Source of the DNA: CALCMJ01 sp964475415
GTDB taxonomy: Bacteria; Bacteroidota; Bacteroidia; Chitinophagales; Saprospiraceae
Reading direction: 5' to 3'
DNA length: 12,561 nucleotides
NCBI GenBank assembly: GCA_964475415.1
Contig: CAYYWZ010000093.1
Coordinates: 1 to 12,561, forward strand
A program made the translations under genes and the position numbers. The notes below the pieces were generated by a model. That model was given only the letters and a program-made list of their open reading frames with translations, did not search any database and was not told where the DNA came from. Shown one piece after another: positions 6,544-12,561 of this stretch. Positions within the stretch are counted from its first letter, which is position 1. Each line of letters starts with the position of its first letter.

Positions 6544-8436
6544 CTAAGCTTCTAATTTTTCGAACTCTTCAGAAGCTTCTTCCCATTCCATCATAAGATA
6601 AGATATCTCCGTTTGTTTTGCTTTGAGCTTTTTACCTAGTTCTATTCCTTCTGAATTCTCATAAACAGCAGGATCCATAAGTTTAGTTTTCAGATCCACT
6701 ATTTCTGCTTCGAGTTTTTCTATTTTCTTTTCTGCGTTAGCGACTTTTCGTTGCAACTTTTTTCTTTGCTCCCACTTTTCCTTTTTCGTCTCAGCCGACT
6801 CTTCTACAATATCTTCTTTCTGCACTAGTTGCATATCCCGGAAATCCATTCCTCTTTTTTCTAAGAGATAATCTATATCTCCCAGATATTCTATGACCTT
6901 GCCATCTCTAAATTCAAAGGTCTTAGTTGATAAGTGGGTAAGGAAATCTCTATCATGTGAAACAACTAAAATCGTACCTTCATAATTTCTGATAGCATCT
7001 TTCAGTATCGCCTTGGAGTGTAAGTCTAAGTGATTTGTTGGTTCATCTAATATAATGAAGTTAGAATCTCTAACGATCATACAAGCTAAGGCAAGCCTTG
7101 TCCTTTCTCCTCCACTTAAGACCGAAACTTTCTTATCTACATCTTCTCCAGAAAAAAGAAAAGAACCCAGTATTCCTCTAACCTTAAGTCTATACTTCTC
7201 TTCTGAAGCATCCTCTATGGTTTCTAGTACAGTCTTTTTCGGATCTAAGGTATCTGCTTGGTCTTGGGCAAAGTAGTTAATATTCACCTGAGCTCCGCCA
7301 CTGTAATTTCCATCATTATAGCTTAACTCATTTGCAATAATCTTCAGCAGTGTTGTTTTCCCCATTCCATTCTGGCCTACGAAAGCTACCTTGTCTCCTC
7401 TCTCTATAAGTAGTGAAACTTGTGAGAGCACTGTATGGTCTCCGTAAGACTTAGTGAGTTTTTCTATTTTTGCAACATCTCTTCCCGTTCTAGTTACAGG
7501 AGGAAATCTCATTCTTAATCCTCCATCATTGCTTTCTTCAAACTCTATCCTTTCCTCTTTTTGAATTTGTTTTTCTAGTGACTGAGCCATCTTAGCTTTA
7601 CTTGCTTTAGCTCTAAACCTATCTACAAGTTTCTGTTTTTCATCTAATCTTTTATGCTGATTCTTAGCCGTCTCTCTTAGGATATCTTCACGTTCTTTTT
7701 TCTCTACAAGGTACTTAGAGTAATTACCTGTATATATGCTTAACTTATTGTTTTCTAGTTCGTATACCTTAGTAATCGTATTATCTAGAAAACGCTTATC
7801 GTGACTTATGAGAATATAAGACTTAGGATACTGTTCTAGAAATTTTTCAAACCATATAATAGCCTCTATATCCAGATGGTTCGTAGGCTCATCTAGGAGA
7901 ATCAGATCATTATTAGATAAAAGCAGCTTTGCTATTTCTACCCTCATTTTCCATCCTCCACTAAACTCTTTCATCTTTCTATCAAGATCTGTAGGAAGGA
8001 AACCTAGACCTAATAATATTTTTTCTATCTCAGCTTCTGGATTTATATTGTAAGTAGTAAAATAGGTATTAAGTGTATCTATCCTCTCAAGAATACTGAG
8101 ATCTTCTGCTCCGTTTTGCAACTGATTTTCTAGATCTATAAGTTCTTTCTGATTTGCAAAATATTGTTCATACACACTTTTGGATTCTTCTCTGACAGTC
8201 TTCTCATTAGAACCTGTAAAAAACTGAGCAAGCATACCTATCTTATACAAACTAGGAATTTCTATTTTCCCTTCAGTTGAGTTTATATTATTGGCTATGA
8301 TATTAAAGAGCGTTGTCTTACCAGTACCGTTCTTACCGATAAGACCTATTTTTTCTTTATCGTATATATTAAAGTTTACCCGCTTAAACAAAGCACGATC
8401 TCCATAATAATGAGAAATATTATTAGCTTGTAACAT
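6544..8436 (-). CDS. ABC-F family ATPase (ribosome-associated, Uup/EttA-like)
   Basis: The protein has 630 residues, two ABC domains and no membrane segments. Domain 1 has Walker A GKNGTGKT at 34-41, signature SGGWK at 159-163 and LILLDEPTNHLD from 178. Domain 2 has GQNGMGKT at 354-361, signature SGGER at 441-445 and IILDEPTNHLD from 461. The linker at about 245-300 is rich in Lys, Arg and Glu and holds the RFRAKASKAKMAQS motif that contacts P-site tRNA in ABC-F proteins. Residues from about 550 are highly charged and form a likely coiled coil, as in Uup. ABC-F proteins act on the ribosome in translation quality control or antibiotic protection. Here the housekeeping operon favours a general role. 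It follows the YqgE gene by 3 bases and is last in the folE operon. A resistance role is possible but not indicated. Confidence 0.93.
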   Translation of the reverse strand: MLQANNISHYYGDRALFKRVNFNIYDKEKIGLIGKNGTGKTTLFNIIANNINSTEGKIEIPSLYKIGMLAQFFTGSNEKTVREESKSVYEQYFANQKELIDLENQLQNGAEDLSILERIDTLNTYFTTYNINPEAEIEKILLGLGFLPTDLDRKMKEFSGGWKMRVEIAKLLLSNNDLILLDEPTNHLDIEAIIWFEKFLEQYPKSYILISHDKRFLDNTITKVYELENNKLSIYTGNYSKYLVEKKEREDILRETAKNQHKRLDEKQKLVDRFRAKASKAKMAQSLEKQIQKEERIEFEESNDGGLRMRFPPVTRTGRDVAKIEKLTKSYGDHTVLSQVSLLIERGDKVAFVGQNGMGKTTLLKIIANELSYNDGNYSGGAQVNINYFAQDQADTLDPKKTVLETIEDASEEKYRLKVRGILGSFLFSGEDVDKKVSVLSGGERTRLALACMIVRDSNFIILDEPTNHLDLHSKAILKDAIRNYEGTILVVSHDRDFLTHLSTKTFEFRDGKVIEYLGDIDYLLEKRGMDFRDMQLVQKEDIVEESAETKKEKWEQRKKLQRKVANAEKKIEKLEAEIVDLKTKLMDPAVYENSEGIELGKKLKAKQTEISYLMMEWEEASEEFEKLEA

Positions 8437-8439
8437 GAC

Positions 8440-9003
8440 TTAATTCATACTAGGTGCATCAGGCATCTGGGCAATAACAGAATAGGTATCTCCCCTATTA
8501 TTGAGTACCTGCCTCCACAGATTTTTAGGATTGGTCTTAAATATATAATTTGCAAATGCATCTTCTATTACCCAAGAACCATGTTCCAATTCATTTCTAA
8601 GCTGACCCTCACTCCATCCAGAATACCCTATATAAAATCTAATATTAATAGGTGTCACAAGTTTAGATTTTATTAGGAATTTTAATTTTTCAAAATCTCC
8701 TCCCCAATATATTCCCTTACATACTTCTATACTCTCCTCTAGAATATCTCCTACGTTGTGTATGTAATGAAGCGTACTTGTAGCTACAGGACCACCATAG
8801 TATACTGGGCCTTCGAATTCTGGAAAATCTTCTACAAGTTCTTGTAGGTTTAGACTAGTTTTTTTGTTTAGTACAAATCCTATTGTACCTGCTTCTGGAG
8901 AGTGTTCACATAGCAAAACAACTGATCTTCTAAAGTGAATATCATTGGAAAAAGGTTCGGCAATAAGAACTTTACCTTTTGCTATGTCTACTTCATCCTT
9001 CAT
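8440..9003 (-). CDS. yqgE: YqgE/AlgH family protein (UPF0301/DUF179)
   Basis: The 187-residue length and sequence fit YqgE/AlgH. Visible family segments are GKVLIAEPFSNDIHFRRSVV at the N-terminus, CEHSPEAGTIGFVLNK, PVYYGGPV near residue 66, YWGGDFEKLK, and RFYIGYSGWSEGQLRNELEHG with the conserved Tyr-Ser-Gly-Trp in the second half. The biochemical role of this family is not settled; AlgH in Pseudomonas was linked to alginate regulation, and most members are described only as conserved cytosolic proteins. The start ATG overlaps the fabD stop by one base (TAATG), and the ABC-F gene follows after 3 bases, so it is inside a tight operon. No membrane segment or signal peptide is seen. Confidence 0.93.
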   Translation of the reverse strand: MKDEVDIAKGKVLIAEPFSNDIHFRRSVVLLCEHSPEAGTIGFVLNKKTSLNLQELVEDFPEFEGPVYYGGPVATSTLHYIHNVGDILEESIEVCKGIYWGGDFEKLKFLIKSKLVTPINIRFYIGYSGWSEGQLRNELEHGSWVIEDAFANYIFKTNPKNLWRQVLNNRGDTYSVIAQMPDAPSMN

Positions 9004-9878
9004 TACTTATACTGTTCTGTAGCTATGCTTCTATCATAACGCTTTATGAATCCAGAAAGTACTTTTGCTCCAAATTCCGTAAAATGACTTACTCCATGAT
9101 TATGCATATTTGCCATGGTCTGGGTCCATTTTACTGGAGAAGTAAGTTGATCAATTAGTTTTTTCTGAATAAGTTCTGGATCTGTTGACGGTAATGCATC
9201 TACATTTTGAAAAACAGGTCCAGTAGGCACTTCAAAATTAAGTTGAGCTATAGCTTCTGCAAGACTCTCTTTCGCCGATGCCATGAGTGGTGAATGAAAG
9301 GCTCCACCTACCATAAGAGGAAGCACTCTACGCGCCTCTGCAGCCTCACAAGCTTTCATTGCTTTATCTATTCCTTCCATAGAACCGGAAATAACAATCT
9401 GTCCTGGGCAATTATAATTTGCTGCTACAACAGTCTCTTCTATTTTATCACATATTTCCTCGACTACGGTATCTTCTAATCCTAATACAGCTGCCATAGT
9501 ACTTTTTTGCTCTTCACAAGCTAACTGCATGGCACCTGCTCTCTTACTTACTAGGCCTAGACCATCTTCTAGGGACAAACAATCTGAAGCTACTAAGGCA
9601 GTAATTTCGCCTAGAGAATGACCTGCATAACAATTGTACTCACTAGTCTCTCGATTATTGTAGTATCGTATGATAGAATACAGAAATACAGCCGGCTGGG
9701 TAATTTTAGTTTCTTTCAGAGCCTCTTCTGAGCCGTTAATCATTACATCGGCTATGTCAAACCCTAATATAGAGTTTGCTATCTCCATATATTTATTATT
9801 CTTTGGGTTGTCTTCTAGTAGCTTAGCACCCATATTTACATACTGAGAACCTTGCCCAGGAAAAATCGCTGCTTTCAT
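9003..9878 (-). CDS. fabD: Malonyl-CoA:ACP transacylase
   Basis: FabD moves the malonyl group from CoA to acyl carrier protein, supplying the extender unit for type II fatty acid synthesis in the cytoplasm. The 291-residue length is normal. Motifs are FPGQGSQYVNMG at 6-17, the nucleophile elbow GHSLGE with Ser88, SKRAGAMQ at 111-118 with the malonate-binding Arg, PGQIVISG from 158, and GAFHSPLM with the catalytic His195. The start ATG lies 2 bases after the folE stop, and the stop TAA overlaps the start of the yqgE-like gene by one base. It is therefore the second gene of the folE-fabD-yqgE-abcF operon. No ACP or FabH gene is nearby in the window. Confidence 0.95.
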   Translation of the reverse strand: MKAAIFPGQGSQYVNMGAKLLEDNPKNNKYMEIANSILGFDIADVMINGSEEALKETKITQPAVFLYSIIRYYNNRETSEYNCYAGHSLGEITALVASDCLSLEDGLGLVSKRAGAMQLACEEQKSTMAAVLGLEDTVVEEICDKIEETVVAANYNCPGQIVISGSMEGIDKAMKACEAAEARRVLPLMVGGAFHSPLMASAKESLAEAIAQLNFEVPTGPVFQNVDALPSTDPELIQKKLIDQLTSPVKWTQTMANMHNHGVSHFTEFGAKVLSGFIKRYDRSIATEQYK

Positions 9879-9880
9879 CC

Positions 9881-10477
9881 TTATCTTAAATTTGCACTAA
9901 GTAAATTTAAAAACTCTTGTCGTGTTTCTTCTACTTTGAACTGACCTGTAAAAGCAGAAGTCGTTGTTACAGAATTTTGCTTCTGCACCCCTCTCATCAT
10001 CATACACATATGCGCTGCCTCTATAACAACGGCTACACCCTGAGGTTGCATCGTATCTTGAATACAGTGCAATATCTCATGTGTAAGTCTTTCTTGAACT
10101 TGGAATCTTCTAGCAAAAACATCTACAATTCTAGGCAACTTAGAAAGTCCTACGATATAACCATTAGGGATGTATGCAATATGTGCTTTTCCAAAAAATG
10201 GTAAAAGATGATGCTCACATAGAGAGTAAACTTCTATATCTTTTACAATAACCATTTCGCTATATTCTTCCTTAAACATAGCTCCTTGCAATATTTTTAC
10301 TGGATCTTGATTATAACCTCTTGTCAAGAATTGTATAGCCTTAGATGCTCTTTCTGGTGTTTTTACTAATCCTTCTCTATCTATATCCTCTCCAACTGAT
10401 GTAATTATATCTTTATATCTCTGTTGTATGTGTTCTGTAGTTTTCGGATCATATTTTTCATTATTACTGTATGCCAT
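9881..10477 (-). CDS. folE: GTP cyclohydrolase I
   Basis: FolE converts GTP to 7,8-dihydroneopterin triphosphate, the first step of folate (or tetrahydropterin) synthesis. With the ATG at 10477 it has 198 residues; a TTG at 10501 would add eight (MRKRLNLN) without family support. Signature parts seen are LVKTPERASKA near 37-47, SLCEHHLLPFFGKAH with zinc ligands Cys87 and His90, GLSKLPRIVDVFARRFQVQERL, and AAHMCMMMRGVQ with Cys158 as the third zinc ligand. The final segment TSAFTGQF is also typical. It is the first gene of the four-gene minus-strand operon, and fabD starts 2 bases after its stop. A TATATTTG box about 90 bases upstream is a fitting promoter. Confidence 0.95.
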   Translation of the reverse strand: MAYSNNEKYDPKTTEHIQQRYKDIITSVGEDIDREGLVKTPERASKAIQFLTRGYNQDPVKILQGAMFKEEYSEMVIVKDIEVYSLCEHHLLPFFGKAHIAYIPNGYIVGLSKLPRIVDVFARRFQVQERLTHEILHCIQDTMQPQGVAVVIEAAHMCMMMRGVQKQNSVTTTSAFTGQFKVEETRQEFLNLLSANLR

Positions 10478-10563
10478 GTTTAAGTTTAATCTTTTTCTCA
10501 ATAGAAATTAGTATGCACAGAAAATAACCTATATACGTAGTAGTTTGTTCATCAAATATTACT

Positions 10564-10571
10564 CAAATATA
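10564..10571 (-). promoter_or_regulatory. Bacteroidota-type -7 box (TATATTTG) for the folE operon
   Basis: On the minus strand this reads TATATTTG, a full match to the TAnnTTTG -7 consensus, about 90 bases before the folE ATG. At the expected -33 distance only TTAC (10591-10594) is found, a weak partner. The call rests mainly on the -7 box and on its place at the head of the operon. Confidence 0.45.
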
Positions 10572-10641
10572 GATTTTTAACACTGTTCTTGTAAGCTTTT
10601 TGTATGTAAAAAATAGGAGGATCTTTCCTACGTCTTTATAA

Positions 10642-10704
10642 ATCATACTTTAGTAGAGTATAAATCCATTCATAAAAAAAACTCTTGTATTTTTAGAGTA
10701 TGAT
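10642..10704 (+). promoter_or_regulatory. Leader with alternative hairpins over the sensor kinase start codon
   Basis: Four segments can pair in alternative ways. A (10642-10652, ATCATACTTTA) pairs with D (10694-10704, TAGAGTATGAT) over 11 positions with one G-T pair; D contains the ATG at 10700-10702. A can instead pair with B (10654-10661, TAGAGTAT, the same eight bases as in D) as a 7-bp hairpin with a three-base loop. C (10681-10685, ACTCT) can pair with AGAGT in either B or D. This could control translation start. The two TAGAGTAT copies, 40 bases apart, could also be a protein-binding site. Both readings are inference from base pairing. Confidence 0.35.
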
Positions 10705-11755
10705 AGATAAGTGGCAAAATATTGCCAGAGCAAAATTTTCTGACTGGCTAAAGCTAGATAAGACCTACCACGTTATATTTTGGGTGCTTTTCTACGTATT
10801 TCTAGTTATCATAGATTATGACGGCTCTCATTACGTCTATACGCTTATAAAAGAGCTTATTAATGTCATTTTCTTTGCTGTGATCGTCTACATTAACCTT
10901 TTATATCTTATTCCTAGTTACCTATCAACAAAGAACTTCTTTTATTATCTTATTTCTTTGGCTATAACTGCTGCGATACTTACGCCTATAAAAACCCTAG
11001 TGTTATACTTGATTTCGTTTAATGAGCCGATATTACAGGCAAACTTTATAGAAAATCAGGCTTATATCTTTATGTCTTCTTATTTTATAGGTATATCTGC
11101 AACTATTTATCACATAATCAATGATTGGTTGATAAACCAGCGGGAGAAAAAAGAGCTTAAAAACCAGACTTTGCAATCTGAACTAAAATTTCTAAAGTCT
11201 CAGATAAATCCACATTTCTTATTTAATACACTGAACAGTTTGTACGCACTGACGATCAAAAAATCTGATCTAGCACCAGAAATCGTACTCAAATTATCTG
11301 AAATGATGCGGTACATGCTTTATGAGTGTAATGAGAAAGAGGTGCCACTAGAGAAGGAAGTTAACTATATTAAAAATTATCTAGAGCTAGAAAAAATAAG
11401 ACATGGATCCGATTGTAAAATCTTATTTGACATATCGGGTCAACTAGAAAACAGATATATTGCTCCACTCATGTTTATACCCTTTATAGAAAATAGTTTC
11501 AAACATGGGCTAAACAAACAGCTAGGTGAGACCTACGTACATATAGATATGCAGGTCAAAGGAGAAGAGATTCTTATGCAAATAGAAAATAGCAAATCAC
11601 ATTCCGTACCTTCCACCCATAAGAAAAGAAGCGGAGGAATAGGACTTGTCAATATTAAGAGAAGACTTGAACTACTCTACCCTGGAAAATATCTACTAGA
11701 AATAAATGAAAATCCTAACAACTATCTCGTAAACTTATCTATACAACTGATATAA
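10700..11755 (+). CDS. LytS/YehU-type sensor histidine kinase, four membrane helices
   Basis: The 351-residue protein has four hydrophobic segments at about 24-40, 50-70, 80-106 and 120-141, then a short coiled linker, and no extracellular or PAS sensor domain. The cytoplasmic His_kinase domain begins with LKSQINPHFLFNTLNSLYAL, with the phospho-accepting His172. The ATP-binding part follows: the N-box FIPFIENSFKHGL with Asn265 and a glycine loop GGIGLVNIKRRLELLYPG from 312. This short membrane form is common in Bacteroidota, where it pairs with a LytTR regulator; such a regulator starts 23 bases downstream, so they are likely partners in one operon. The signal is unknown. Start at ATG 10700, preceded by a leader with alternative hairpins. 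No Shine-Dalgarno sequence at usual distance. Confidence 0.93.
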   Translation: MIDKWQNIARAKFSDWLKLDKTYHVIFWVLFYVFLVIIDYDGSHYVYTLIKELINVIFFAVIVYINLLYLIPSYLSTKNFFYYLISLAITAAILTPIKTLVLYLISFNEPILQANFIENQAYIFMSSYFIGISATIYHIINDWLINQREKKELKNQTLQSELKFLKSQINPHFLFNTLNSLYALTIKKSDLAPEIVLKLSEMMRYMLYECNEKEVPLEKEVNYIKNYLELEKIRHGSDCKILFDISGQLENRYIAPLMFIPFIENSFKHGLNKQLGETYVHIDMQVKGEEILMQIENSKSHSVPSTHKKRSGGIGLVNIKRRLELLYPGKYLLEINENPNNYLVNLSIQLI

Positions 11756-11778
11756 TAAAAAACTAAAAAACTTAAGCC

Positions 11779-12495
11779 ATGATAAAAGTTATAATCGTCG
11801 ATGATGAGCCTTTAGCTTTAGATATACTAGAGACCTTTATTGCTAAGATGCCTGACCTAGAACTCGTTACTAGATGTAATAATGCTCTAGAAGCCAATGA
11901 AGCACTAAAACAGCACTCCATAGACATCATGTTTCTAGATATACAGATGCCACAATTAACAGGAATAGATTTCGTGAAAACTTTAGCTAATCCGCCTATG
12001 GTGATTTTTACTACTGCTTATTCTGAATATGCTGTAGAAGGATTCGAATTGAACGCTGTGGACTATCTACTAAAGCCTATCGCTTTTGAGAGATTTGCTA
12101 AAAGTGTAAATAAGGCTGTAGAAAAAATGAAGTCTCAGTCAGCGGAAATAAGCATCAACGAAGAAGACGGATTCTTTTTTGTTAAGGCGGATAAGAAATT
12201 TGTAAAAGTAAATTTCGATGAGATTCTCTATATCGAAGGTCTGAAAGATTATGTTATTATCCGACAGGCTAATTCTAGAGTTATCACATTGCAGACTATG
12301 AAGAGCTTAGAAACAAAACTTCCTTCGACGGTATTCAGAAGAATCCATAGATCCTATATTCTTAATATCAATAAGATTAAAGCTGTTGTAGGTAACATGG
12401 TAGAGATTATAGAGAAGGGACAGCCTAAACATATACCCATAGGAAAGAACTATAGAGAAAGCTTGTTAGAGCTGATCAATCAGAATAAGTTATAA
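11779..12495 (+). CDS. LytTR-family response regulator (REC + LytTR DNA-binding domain)
   Basis: Residues 1-120 are a receiver domain with acidic pocket D8-D9, the phosphorylation site Asp54 in MFLDIQMP, Thr78/Thr79 in VIFTTAY and the conserved Lys99 in DYLLKP. Residues from about 130 to 235 are a LytTR domain: FFFVKADKKFVKVNFDEILY, EGLKDYVII, TMKSLETKLP, FRRIHRSYILNINKI and IPIGKNYRESL are all typical. LytTR regulators bind as dimers to direct repeats of about nine bases through a beta-sheet fold. The 238-residue length is normal. The kinase gene ends 23 bases upstream, so the two probably form one two-component system. Targets cannot be named from the window; autoregulation is possible given the repeats in the kinase leader. 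A probable terminator follows. Confidence 0.95.
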   Translation: MIKVIIVDDEPLALDILETFIAKMPDLELVTRCNNALEANEALKQHSIDIMFLDIQMPQLTGIDFVKTLANPPMVIFTTAYSEYAVEGFELNAVDYLLKPIAFERFAKSVNKAVEKMKSQSAEISINEEDGFFFVKADKKFVKVNFDEILYIEGLKDYVIIRQANSRVITLQTMKSLETKLPSTVFRRIHRSYILNINKIKAVVGNMVEIIEKGQPKHIPIGKNYRESLLELINQNKL

Positions 12496-12499
12496 TTAT

Positions 12500-12539
12500 A
12501 AAAGCTATATTATAAGTGACCACACAATTCATAGTTTTT
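12500..12539 (+). terminator. Probable intrinsic terminator after the kinase-regulator pair
   Basis: AAAAGCTAT at 12500-12508 pairs with ATAGTTTTT at 12531-12539 over nine positions with one G-T pair, enclosing a 22-base loop. A T-rich tract continues to about 12549. It starts 5 bases after the regulator's stop codon. The stem is AU-rich and the loop long, so it is a moderate candidate only. Confidence 0.35.
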
Positions 12540-12561
12540 TCTTTTTTTCTATGTCAAAGGT

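Noticed and set aside
6546..6578. Inverted repeat AAGCTTCT / AGAAGCTT near the end of the ABC-F gene and the convergent RluA gene
   Set aside because: It lies inside the ABC-F coding end, has a 17-base loop and no T-tract in the right place; Glu/Ala/Ser codons and the AAGCTT palindrome explain it.
10615..10620. AGGAGG that looks like a strong ribosome binding site
   Set aside because: It is about 80 bases before the kinase ATG and no start codon with an open frame follows at a usable distance.
12551..12561. ATG at the right edge that could open a new gene
   Set aside because: Only three codons are inside the window, so there is nothing to support a call.
1..12561. CRISPR array, tRNA, insertion sequence or phage genes
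   Set aside because: No regular spaced repeats, cloverleaf-like sequence, transposase or phage motif was seen on either strand.

Overview
The window is AT-rich DNA that reads as the chromosome of a member of the Bacteroidota, probably marine or polysaccharide-degrading. The case for this rests on a truncated family PL6 polysaccharide lyase, the type-2 PyrF, a CxxC-less Mrp next to an Nfu domain protein, the LytS/LytTR kinase and regulator pair, promoter-like TAnnTTTG boxes, and mostly absent Shine-Dalgarno sequences. No tRNA, rRNA, CRISPR array, insertion sequence or transposase is visible. The longest gene-free stretch is about 220 bases.

Left end (1-1450): the tail of a parallel beta-helix protein runs in from outside the window and is closed by a long hairpin. 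It is followed by a secreted PL6 (chondroitinase B/alginate lyase-like) gene. That gene stops after 256 residues, just before the expected catalytic Arg-His pair, inside a short imperfect tandem repeat. This looks like a decayed remnant of a polysaccharide utilisation region.

1455-3653, minus strand: mrp, an Nfu-type Fe-S scaffold gene and pyrF form a compact operon joining Fe-S cluster delivery to the last step of UMP synthesis. Divergent from it, 3812-6532 on the plus strand holds one long gene encoding a RibF (riboflavin kinase/FAD synthetase) fused in frame to a GT2 glycosyltransferase, then an RluA-type pseudouridine synthase 6 bases later. The fusion joint is a run of seven T on a 0-frame slippery heptamer (T TTT TTT), and the -1 frame reads TGA at once. 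One base of slippage would therefore release a normal-length RibF. This is the most unusual object in the window. It may be a real fusion, a slippage-controlled two-product gene, a one-base mutation, or a homopolymer sequencing error.

6544-10477, minus strand: folE, fabD, yqgE/algH-like and an ABC-F ATPase are packed with gaps of 2 to 3 bases or a 1-base overlap, clearly one operon of housekeeping genes. It converges on the RluA gene with an 11-base gap.

10478-12561: a divergent intergenic region leads into a LytS-type sensor kinase and a LytTR response regulator. The leader before the kinase contains four short complementary segments. They can fold in alternative ways, and one of them includes the start codon. 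The window ends with a probable terminator.
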